Source of the DNA: Mesostigma viride
Lineage: Eukaryota > Streptophyta > Mesostigmatophyceae > Mesostigmatales > Mesostigmataceae
Assembly (NCBI GenBank): GCA_009746045.1
Contig: RPFO01001066.1
Location: 1-32,146 of the forward strand
Length of the DNA stretch: 32,146 bases
Direction: 5' to 3'
Made by a program: the position numbers and the translations under genes. The notes below the pieces were generated by a model. It did no database searches and was not told the DNA's origin. It worked only from the letters and a program-made list of their open reading frames with translations. How positions within the stretch are numbered: the stretch's first letter is position 1; every line of letters begins with the position of its first letter. Of the stretch, positions 10,363 through 22,300 are shown piece by piece.

Positions 10363-13300
10363 GTGAGTGCAGTGTGATGGGGTTGTGTTCGTGGTCACTT
10401 TGCTGAGCTTGTGTCAGTGACATATGCGGCATGCTAAAACTAACATCGAGCGTTGCTTGATGGTGTGTTGTTCTCTGTCTTTCTCTTGCAGATGCTAATG
10501 CTGCAGGCAAGGGTGGGTCCTGTCGTGCCTTGGCCAAGGAGCGCTTCGGAAACGCTGTTGGTAGGTTGTGCTTTTGCTTGATGACTCATCTTCTTACCTT
10601 GCTTTAGTGTGAGTTGCTTGATGACTCATCTTCTTACCTTGCTTTAGTGTGAGTTGTTTTGTTGGTTTTGATGATACTATTTGGCATTCTCAATGCACAT
10701 CAGTGGTTTTGAACTTCTTGCGATCCTTTTGTGCAGGCGGAGGTCGCTGGGTACTGGGCACACGGGTTTGTCCAAGCTGCAACTGCACTGGTTGGCGATC
10801 CTCTACAATGCATGGCGACTCTGCAGTTTATGATGGGTATACTGCACGTCCGGAAATCGGAGTTTTCATGGGATGACTACTGCATGGCGGTAAGTTGAGC
10901 TGCAGTGATTATGCGATTGCTTGGTGTTTGACTTTGGTGATGATTACCTGTTGATCATTTATCGACAGAACATGATCTGTGCAGTAAGGACGATGCCATT
11001 GACTTCTGAGTTCTACTGAGTGGTGGCTCTGCTTCATTATGGTGGTTGCCTTGCGGCAGGTTACTAGCATCCAGAACAATCTGCGGTATTGGGAAACACT
11101 GCGTGTCCAGATGGAAAGGCAGGGGTGTGACACGATGACTGCGCAACCGGTGGTCAATACGTCGGAAATACCTGTGGGCGTGCCTGCACAAGCGGGTGTC
11201 GTTGCACCACAAATGGGTGCACTACTTCCGACAGTGGTGAGTTTGTTTTTAAGGACTTGTGTATGTCAATGAAGGTAGCAGAATTTGCTTCACCTTTGCT
11301 AAGAGACCATTGTGGACCGTGGTTAAGGTTTCGTATTTTCCCTCTGTGACTGGGTGTCAATGCAGGTTTCTGGAAGGAAGTTCCAAAGTGCTTCCTCGTT
11401 TCTAGAAGCTGCCCTGGCATGCGATGGAACTGTGGGGGAGCGCTTGGTGACGGTGGAGCATTACCTGCGGATAGTGGAGGGACGCCGCGACGTGCTCTAT
11501 GCTGCGGACTATGAATCTGCGGTGAGTGGCGTGCACCGTGCAAGTGCTTCATAGGTAACTGTTGCTTTTGTTATTGGATTGTCAGGATGTTGGTTTCTAC
11601 GAAACGTTTAATATATAACAAGTCATTTTGTACGGTTTGTACGGTGGTGAGGTGCAGGTCACACAGCTGAAGGAGCTGTTGCGGTACTGGATGGAGAGGA
11701 GTGGAGGTCAGGTGGCAGAAACTGCACAAGGAGACTTCCGGGTGCTGCAACCGGCTGTACCGACACAAGTGTCGGTCGCTGCGTGTGCGACACCGATGGC
11801 CATGCCTGCACATGTCGCGAATGCATTGCCGCCAGGGCCGGAGGTGGACAAACCACAAATGGCTGCATCAGCTGCGATGACGGTGAGTTTGTATTTTAGC
11901 GTTGCTAAAGTTCTTTATATATAGCTCTCTAATTGGATGTGAGTCCATCTTCGTAGCAGGCCCTCGCAGTCTTTGATTGAGAGCAGCCTCCTGACTTTGC
12001 TGTGTTGTTATGCTCTACTGGTTGGTCTGCAGGTGGACGTGACCCGACTTACAACGGCGTCAGAGTTTGCGGATGCGGCTTTCACCGGCGCTGCGAATGT
12101 CTGGGAACGGCTGGCGCGCATCCAGTATCTGCTGAATGCATTGGAACAGGAGAAACACAGATTTTCCGCCAACAGTGTCGATGCAGCAGTAAGTGACTGT
12201 GTATATGTGCCACTTTGATCTCGCTTTGATGTTCTTTTCATGGCTGCATGCAGTGGGTACCATCTGGATACACGTGGGTGTATGCTGATAACGCTTGTTG
12301 TGTGACTTTCCTGCGTACAGATGAAAAGGCTGAAGAAGGCATTGCACCAGTGGGAAGAGAAATGGTCAAGTTTGGCTGAGATACACAAGCAGCGCTTACA
12401 GTCTGGATGTGCGGCGACCACGCCAGCTGGCAAGGTGCCTCTGCATGTGCCCCAAGCTGTGGTGGCAGCACAAGGAGTGGCGCGTGCGCGTGTGAGCCCA
12501 GCACCCGTTGGAGCACAAGAGGGCACGCCGGCATGTGTGGGTCCTGCGGCTGGTGTTGAGGTTAGTTCCACTGGCACTGTGTCCTGTTGTGTATGCTATA
12601 GTGCGGTGTGTGGTTTGTCAAGTGCTTGAGTTTCATCAGCACGCAGTGTATGATTTTATTTCCTCTGTTTGATGTTGTATGGTTTGTGACATGATGAATG
12701 TTGGACTCTAACTTTCATAAGTGTCCCTTTTGCTCTGTGGTGTATCGATGCAGGACGAGGACACGCTGGCTTTCAAAACAGCTGTTGACTTTGTGGATTA
12801 CGCAAAAAGCTTCTCTCGTAGAAGGGGGATGCTGGTGGAAGAGAAGATCGCCCGGCTGGAGTCGCTCTTGGAAGAATTACAGCGGTGGAATTTGCATAAA
12901 ACTGATGCACAAACGACCACACAGCGAGACATGGCGGTAAGCTGTTTTTATCACAACTTGTTTAGTATCTGGGATAGCCCAGTCTGCAATGGCAGTTTTC
13001 TTTTGTTATTTTTGTTTGATCCTCCACTCTTCGGCTGTTGCTTTACTTCGTGTGCATATGACAACAATGCCGTGAATTTACTGTTTATGAACTTTGTGTT
13101 TGTAGGTGAGGACATTGCAGAAGATGCTGGACCGTCGACAGGGGCGTCAATCTTCGGCGCATGGGAGACCAAGCGGCACTGCTGAGGTGTGGCCATATAT
13201 GCTTACCACTTGTGGTCTTTATAGTTGGCGTTTGTCCAAAGCGTACCAATGTTTATTGGATTAAACTTAGTTGATTTTTTTCTTTAATGACCGGTCATGT

Positions 13301-16300
13301 GCTTTTGCAGGATGTTGCGTGCGAACCCGGTGCGACGTTGGCCTACGTGCGCGCGGCGGAGGCCTTTTGTCGTGGCAACGTACACTCGGTTGAGGAACAG
13401 ATCGAATACCTGCAGTCGTTGGTGAACGAGGTTCGACGTCGGGATGATTTCACTGACGAGCAACGTCGGACCCTGGTGAGTTGTTTTTCCGTCCCCTGCA
13501 ACTGTCAATTTCGCTTCTTTTCTATGTATTGTGATTCTTGCTGTCGCTGTGTAATAACCATGTCAATTTTGGAATGTTGTGGACTCATTGCAGGGAAAAA
13601 CTGTGTTGGACATGATTAACGCGAGGGTGCAACCTGCAGTTCCTGGGATAATTCGCGAGTCAGCGGTAAGCACATGCGTTCAGTGGTTTCTGGTTTGTGT
13701 TATCATACAAGGACGGTCATTATCGTTAGTTGTATAGCATTTTTATGCAGTCATATCACTGTGGCATCAATGTGTTTGCACATTTGTCTTCGCAGTGTTT
13801 ACATTAGTCTGTGACAGCTACGCCATGTTCACCTCACATTCTTGTTGTCCTGTCGCATGAGCAGGATGGTGCTGGTGTGCAAGCACAGGCAGATGCGGGG
13901 CGGCGTGATGCTGTTGTCAACAAGTTGAATGCGCAGCGAAGGCGGAAGCGTGACAGTCATTTGCGACAAACAAAGCAGAGGACTGCAAGTGGTGCACAGC
14001 ATACGCGAGGCAAGAAGGATGTGAGGACAGATGACAATGACGCCGATGACAGCGAGGGGGCTGATGTCGACAGCGATGAGTGGATGGACATCGATGCCGA
14101 CGGCAGCGTGAGGAGCACCGGTGACGGGGAGCGCATCGACCCGGTTGAGGCAGGCAGCCCGGGCTTGTCACCACCTGGCAGTGATGGGAAGCGAGCTGTT
14201 GACGATACGGCACCTGTGACCGCGGAGACGCATCGGCAGAAGAAGAAGAGGGTGAGCTTTTCTGAGGTTATGTCACTTACTTGTGTGCCATGCTGAAGAT
14301 TGCACCTGGTTTGGTATCGCGGTGATGGGCAGGGCATCGCCCAGTGTTTGCATCGAAGGCACTGCCGTGCGCTGTTCATAAGAGCCATACCATAATCTCA
14401 TACTACACTATTATGTCGTATCATGTGTTCCATTTATCGCATTGTTCATTTTTGTGCTGGTTTTGGTTGTTGACGAAGCAGGAAAACGACGAGATGAAGA
14501 AGTTCGGCATGACGCTCGCTGAGGTGCGTCGGCTCTCGCGTTGCTTGGACACGGGCGACTATGCTGGCTTCGGAATGCGGCCGTTCAAGCTGCGACCGCT
14601 GACCGACGACCCGAGCGCCGCGCATCCGTACTCACTCGATGAGCACCGCGAGCAAAGCAAGTGCCCCAAGTGCCATGCGCCCATGTTCAAGGAGGAGGAG
14701 CCCAAGCGTAGCCGCTGCTGCTCGAAAGGCAAGGCAAAGGTGTTGGAGCCGAACCTGAATCTCATCATCGAGAAGCGCAGGCGGCGGGAGCGGCTGCTGG
14801 CTGAGGCGAACGCCGATGAACGCGAGCTCGCGCGCAACGAGCTGACCCACCAGGAAGAGATGCTGTGGCAGATCCACTGCAACCCGACGAACGTGGCGCT
14901 GTGGATCAGGTACAGTGTTGGCATGAGCACTGCTTACTACGTGTCTGTGTGTATTGACGCATGGACTGTGCGGGCATGTCATGCGCCCTTATAGTGCATG
15001 AGCTATGCTCAAATTTTCTTCACCACACTCGTGCTGCGGAAGCTATGCTGAATTTTTTTCACCACGCTTGAGGCTTGAGCTATGAGCCTTGGGGCATGGG
15101 ATGCGGCAAACAGGCGGGCAGGGAGCCAGCCACATCCACATGATTAGGGGCCAGACAGCAATCAGGGGCACCGCGGGCCCACTTATGCATGCCAGCCACA
15201 CCCCTCACCAACGTACGCATGCCAGCCACCCCTGACACCCACGCACGCATGGCAGCCATCCCCATGCCCACGCACGCATGCCAGCCAACCCCCTCAGCAA
15301 CGTGCGCATGCGAGCCACCCGCGGCACCCACGCACGCATGCCAGCCCCCCCCCAAACCCTTGCGGTGCGGAAGCTATGCTGAATTTTTTTTCACCAGCCT
15401 AGGCTGAAGTGGGTTGTGCCTTGTATTGCACCCTGACACATCGTCCCCGCCAATGTATTTTTGAACATGCATCAGGTATGGGCGGATGATCAACCAGTTT
15501 TTCGCCGTGGCACGCGTCGTAGCGAGCGGGCGCATCGGGGATTCGGTCAAGAACAAGGGGGCGTGCGTGCTCGAGCTGCACGGCCAGACCGTCGAGCGCA
15601 TCAAGCCGATCATCCGGGACGGCGTGCACGTCAACAACGACTTCTTCTTCTTGCTGGACAAGCCGGGAAAGGACGAGGCGCAGGAGGACGTGTTGAAACG
15701 GTGAGGGGTGCGGCAGTCGCCGGTTTTAGCGAGTGCACGTTGTGATGTGTGATGGGGTGATTCTTTGGGGTGAGGCGGCTGACGGTGTCTGTGAGTGCGG
15801 ATGCGCGTACCTTTGTGGCTTCCTGCTCCGCAGGTGCGAGGTGAAAGAGCGAGACCCCAACCTGCGGAAGCTGCTGGACCTTCTGGAGGAGTACCTGCTC
15901 ACCTACAACCCGTTGCTGCAGCAGTTCGCACGGCAGGCGACCGAGGAGTTGGAGCAGCGGCAGGCGTCCGTAGAGGTGGCGGGACAGTTCTCGCCGGAGG
16001 TGCACGCGCCAGAGATCTTCCTGCTGCCCAGGTGGGTGGGACATGGGTACGGGCCCCACCCTTGGCTGCGTTTGTCGCTAGCGACAGTGCTCTGCTGCAT
16101 GCATCATTTTCTACACCGCCCTTACTTATGTTGCGGGAGCCATGCATGCATTCCTGCCATCCCCCCCCACACCCACGCATGCATGCCAGCCACCCCCCAA
16201 ACCCACGCACGCATGCCAGCCCCCTCCCAAACCCACGCACGCATGCCAGCCAACCCCACACCCACGCACGCATGTCAGCCCCCCCCACAGCCACGCATGC

Positions 16301-19300
16301 ATGCCAGCCCCCCCGCAAACCCACACACGCTTGCCCCCCCGCCCCTACATGCACGCATGCATGGCAGCCCCCCACAAACCCACTTATGCATGCCAGCCAT
16401 CCCCGTCACCAACGTACGCATGCGCCCCCCCCCCCACACCCACGCACGCATGCCAGCCCGCCCCGGCCCACATGCATGCATGGAAGCTCCCCCCACACCC
16501 TCGCATGCATGGCAGCCACCCCACAAACCCACGCATGGATGCCAGCCACCCCCCACATGCACGTGCATGCCAGCCACCCCCCACACCCACGTACGCATGC
16601 CAGCCACCCCCACACCCACGCACGCATGGCAGCCACCTCACGAACCTAGGCACACATTCCAGCCACCCCCTAAACCCACGCATGCATGGCAGCTCCCCAC
16701 CACACCCACGAATGGACAGGGCTAGCCTGCCACGCCCCACGGTCGCGCACAAGGGCACTATCGAGTCATGTACAAAACATTGTCAACATGAAGTCATAGT
16801 GGGCATGACCGATGGTGCATGTGTTTACAAAGGATTGCCACTCAATGAATGATGAACATGGTAGTTTGCATGGAAGTGTTTGGTCGCTATGGCTGCCGCT
16901 TGCAAAAAGCGGTACCGACATTGTGTCCTGCATGGCATAGCTGCATTGTGAGTTTCAGTTGTTAGGAAGTAATGAGTAAGGAAATACTTGCATGCAATTT
17001 TCTTCTCCGCCCTTATGGCGCGGGAGCTATGCCAAAATTTTCTACACCGCCCTTACTTATGTTGCGGGACCTATGGCACAATTTTCTTCTGCGCCCTTAT
17101 GGCGCGGGAGCTATGCTAAAATTTTCTACACCGCCCTTACTTATGTTGAGGGACCTATGGCACAATTTTTCTTCTCCGCCCTTATGGCGCGGGAGCTATG
17201 CCAAATTTTTCTTCACCGGCCTTACTTATGTTGCGGGAGCTATGGCAAAATTTTCTACACTGCCCTTACTTATGTTGCGGAAGCTATGGCAAAATTTTCT
17301 TCTGCACCCTTATGGCGCGGGAGCTATGCCAAGATTTTCTTCACCGCCCTTATTATTATTATTGTGCAGAACAGACACCAACCTTGCCCCACAAGCCCTT
17401 GCAGCGCGGGAGCTATGCTAAAATGTTTTGCACCACCCTTGTGGCGCGTGAGCTATTCTAAAATTTTCTGCACCACCCTTGTGGCGCGTAAGCTATACTA
17501 AAATTTTCTGCACCACCTTTGTGGCGCGAAAGCTATGCCAAAACTTGCTTCACTGCCCTTGTGGCGCGTAAGCTATGCCAAAATTTTCTGCACCACCCTT
17601 GTGGCGCGTAAGCTATGCCTAAATTTTCTGCACCACCCTTGTGGCGCGAAAGCTATGCCAAAAATTTTCTGCACCACCCTTGTGGCGCGGGAGCTATGCC
17701 AAAATTTTCTGCACCACCCTTGGGGCGCGTAAGCTATGCCAAAACTTTCTTCACTGCCCTTGTAGCGCGGAAGCTCTGCCAAAATTTTCTGCGCTACCCT
17801 TGTGGCGCGGGAGCTATGCCAAAATTTTCTTCGCTACCCTTGTGGCGCGGGAGCTATGCCAAAACTTTCTTCACTGCCCTTGTGGCGCGGAAGCTCTGCC
17901 AAAATTTTCTGCACCACCCTTGTGGCGCGGGAGCTATGCCAAAATTTTCTGCACCACCCTTGTGGCGCGAAAGCTATGCCAAAAATTTTCTGCACCACCC
18001 TTGTGGCGCGGGAGCTATGCCAAAATTTTCTGCACCACCCTTGGGGCGCGTAAGCTATGCCAAAACTTTCTTCACTGCCCTTGTAGCGCGGAAGCTCTGC
18101 CAAAATTTTCTGCGCTACCCTTGTGGCGCGGGAGCTATGCCAAAATTTTCTTCGCTACCCTTGTGGCGCGGGAGCTATGCCAAAACTTTCTTCACTGCCC
18201 TTGTGGCGCGGAAGCTCTGCCAAAATTTTCTGCACCACCCTTGTGGCGCGGGAGCTATGCCAAAATTTTCTGCACCACCCTTGTGGCGCGGAAGCTCTGC
18301 CAAAATTTTCTGCACCACCCTTGTGGCGCGAAAGCTATGCCAAATTTTCTTGCGGCGCGGCGCGGTCATGCCAACATTTGGGTGGCACGAGGCACGCGAT
18401 TGGCTGATGTTTGCTCGAGGAAAATCGGGGTGTGTGGGTGGGGATCGCGTTTGCGTGGGCGCGTGCTCGCGTGCAGCGGACAAAGGAACGCGCAGCCGGG
18501 CCACTTTCGTGTCGATGTAGTGGAACGTGGGCCGGAGGGCCAGCGTATCACGAAAGAGCTGCCGCTGGGGAGCAAAGATTACATGGCGCTGGCTTTCCCG
18601 GCCATCCATTCAGAGGGCAAGGGGGGCTGGTCGTACAGCTACGATGGGAAGAGCAAGCGCAAGCAGGAGATCAAGCTGCAGGAGGAGATCAAGTGCCGGC
18701 TCTTCTCCGAGTGGCGGCTCAAGAACAAGGGCGCTTTCGGGCAGCTGTACCCGCTGCACGGGAACTCCGCCAAGGAGGACCAGACCATCACCTTCCTGCG
18801 GGGGAAGCAGCGTGAGAAGCACCAGAGGCGGTTGGCGACGTGGGCCGAGCTGAACGACAACCTCAAGGTATTGGACGACCTGAAGATGATGGGGGTGTAC
18901 AGCGAGAAGGACTGGAGGAAGTTCACCAAGGCGAACGCCAAGGACCTGCCGGACGAGCTGCGCTCGGGGCTCACCATGCAGCTGCCGTCCGGCTCAGGGA
19001 TGGCCAACCGCTTCGTGCTGCACAACATCCAGAACAACATCGCCGCCATCGCCGAGGACGGGGCCCCTCGGTGTTCGCCACGTTCACGTGCAATCCGATG
19101 TGGCCAGAAATCCAGGACAACCTGCCGCCGGGAACCGACGTGTACCAACACCCCGAGTTTGCCAACCGCTCGTTCCACATCCGGCTGGCCGCGTTCATCA
19201 AGGGCATCGAGGACGGCGTGATGGGGGCCAAGCCGCTGTACTTGATCTATGTGATCGAGTACCAGACGCGCGGGCTGCCCCACGCGCACGTCATATTCCG

Positions 19301-22300
19301 GCTCCCCGAGCCCTTCCACCCGACCACCGCCAACGGGCGCATCGACGAGCTCGCGTGGGCGGAGCTGCCGCCAGAGGACGTCGCGGCGGGGCGTCTGCGC
19401 GAGCTCGTGCTCCAGCACATGGTCCACAACCACACCGCTGGCGCCAAGTGCATGAAGAACCGGCGGCACGAGGTGCCGATGCCCCCGCGGAAAGCGCTGC
19501 GCGCGGCGGACGTCGCGGCCGCGCGCGACTCGTTCGACCTCGACTCGGCCTCCTCGTCCTCAGACGACGAGCCGTTCACCCCGTGGCAGCCGCGCACGTA
19601 CAAGTGCGCCAAGCGCTTCCCCGAGCCCTACGCCAAGCGCACGTTCGAAGACGTGCGGGGCTTCATCCACCCGCGGAGACGGCACACGTGCAGGCTGAAC
19701 CAGTGGATCGTCCCGTACAACGCCTGGGCCACGTTGCGGTTCGAGGCCCACATCAACTTTGTGGTGACCTCGCACACGCACGTCGTCTTCTACCTGAACA
19801 AATATATAAACAAGGGGCAGGAGTACGCGGAGATCAAGCTGGGCGAGTGCGACGAGGCCGACGAGTACCTGCGGGGGCGCCGGGTGAGTGGCTGAAGGCA
19901 TGCACGTGGGTGCTTGTGTGCAAAGGGGAGGGAGTAGAGCGTGTGGAGCTTCCTTTTTTCCTTGCGGCGTGTTTTTCTCGTGATTGCGCTCCCGTTTACT
20001 CCGTTGCTGACATTTACGCGCCCACGTCTTCTATGGGCATGTCTCTATGTGTGCGTGCGCGATGGCGGCAGGTGAGCGGCACGCAGGCGGACTGGGTCGG
20101 CCGCGGCTTCCACGAGCGGGCGATGCGCCCCGGCTGCGAGATGCTGCCGGTGCACCAGGACGGGCAGCACAAGATCACCTACAAGGAGGGATGCAAGTGG
20201 TCGCTGGAGAACGCGGTGGAGCAGAAGCAAGACACGCCGCTGACGATGTACTTTGATCGGCCCGGGGACGAGGACGTGCCCGGGATGAACGCGCTCAAGT
20301 ACTCCGACTTCCACAAGAAGTTCGTCATGCGCAAGTTCATGGGAGACAAGCGAACCTCCACCGTATCGGTGAGTGCGCTGCCACTGCCTATCGAAAGGGG
20401 TGGGCCACGATGATGGACTAGTGCAGGGCATGCCTCCTCCCAAGTTTCAACCCAATCCAAGCTCGTTTGCATATTTTAGGACCCTGGCCCACCCCTAACG
20501 GTGGGCACGTGCTAGCGCGCTCTAGGGACCATGGCACCGCCTGGCCATGTCCACCCCCCCAAACGATGGACCTGCGAGCCCCCACTTTGCACACATGATG
20601 GAATAGTGTGGGGCATGCCTCCTCTCAAGTTTCAGCCCAATCCAAGCTCGTTTGCATATTTTAGGACCCTGGCCCACCTCTAAGGTGGGCACGTGCTAGC
20701 GCTCTAGGGACCATCGCACCCCTGGCAATGCCACCCCCCCAAACGATGGACCTGCGAGCCCCCACTTTGCACACATGATGGAATAGTGTGGGGCATGCCT
20801 CCTCTCAAGTTTCAGCCCAATCCAAGCTCCTTTTCATATTTTAGGACCCTGGCCCACCCCTAACGGTGGGCACGTGCTAGCGCACACTAGGGACCATCGC
20901 ACCGCCTGGCCATGTCCACCCCCCCAAACGATGGACCTGCGAGCCCCCACTTTGCACACATGATGGACTAGTGTGGGGCATGCCTCCTCTAAAGTTTCAG
21001 CCCAATCCAAGCTCGTTTGCATATTTTAGGACCCTGGCCCACCCTAACGGTGGGCACGTGCTAGCGCGCGCTAGGGACCATGGCACCCCTGGCATGTCCA
21101 CCCCCCCAAACGATGGACCTGCGAGCCCCCACTTTGCACACATGATGGACTAGTGTGGGGCATGCCTCCTCCCAAGTTTCAGCCCAATCCAAGCTCGTTT
21201 GCATATTTAGGACCCTGGCCCACCCCTAACGGTGGGCACGTGCTCGCGCGCTAGGGACCATGGCACCCCCTGGCAATGCCACCCCCCCAAACGATGGACC
21301 TGCGAGCCCCCACTTTGCCCACATGATGGACTAGTGTGGGGCATGCCTCCTCCCAAGTTTCAGCCCAATCCAAGCTCGTTTGCATATTTTAGGACCCTGG
21401 CCCACCTCTAAGGTGGGCACGTGCTGCGGCGCGCTAGGGACCATGGCACCCCTGGCCATGTCCACCCCCCCAAACGATGGACCTGCGAGCCCCCACTTTG
21501 CACACATGATGGACTAGTGTGGGGCATGCCTCCTCCCAAGTTTCAGCCCAATCCAAGCTCGTTTGCATATTTTAGGACCCTGGCCCACCCCTAACGGTGG
21601 GCACGTGCTAGCGCGCGCTAGGGACCATCGCACCGCCTGGCCATGTCCACCCCCCCAAACGATGGACCTGCGAGCCCCCACTTTGCACACATGATGGACT
21701 AGTGTGGGGCATGCCTCCTCCCAAGTTTCAGCCCAATCCAAGCTCGTTTGCATATTTTAGGACCCTGGCCCACCCCTAACGGTGGGCACGTGCTCGCGCG
21801 CGTAGGGACCATGGCACCCCCTGGCCATGTCCACCCCCCAAACGATAGACCTGCGAGCCCCCACTTTGCACACATGATGGACTAGTGTGGGGCATGCCTC
21901 CTCCCAAGTTTCAGGCCAATCCGAGCTCGTTTGCATGTTTTAGGACCATGGCCCACCCCTAACGGTAGGCAGCCTTCCCCCACACTAGCGTTATTGCATG
22001 GCGCGCAAGGGACCATGGCCCCCTCTGGCATGCGTTATTGCATGGGTTGTCTTGGTGCGCGTTTTTTCTCACCTTTCGCTATTGGGATGCTTCATGCGTC
22101 GGTGGGGTCCTGCAGCTGAAATGGCAAGCTCCCGAGCGCGCGTTGAGGGACGTCAACAACGAGGTGCGTCATTGTCGAATTGTCGCCATTGTTTTCCATT
22201 CGTTTGATGTAGCGTGCTTGGGGAGGGGGCGTGTGCTAACCGACCGCGGCGGCTGCGATCTTGTGCTGGCGCTCGCAGGTGATCGTGTGCGAGGGCCACA

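Noticed and set aside
17615-18520. Open frame with repeats such as LWRGSYAKIF
   Set aside because: Translation of the 40-bp satellite. Only the part after the acceptor at 18476 belongs to the Rep exon.
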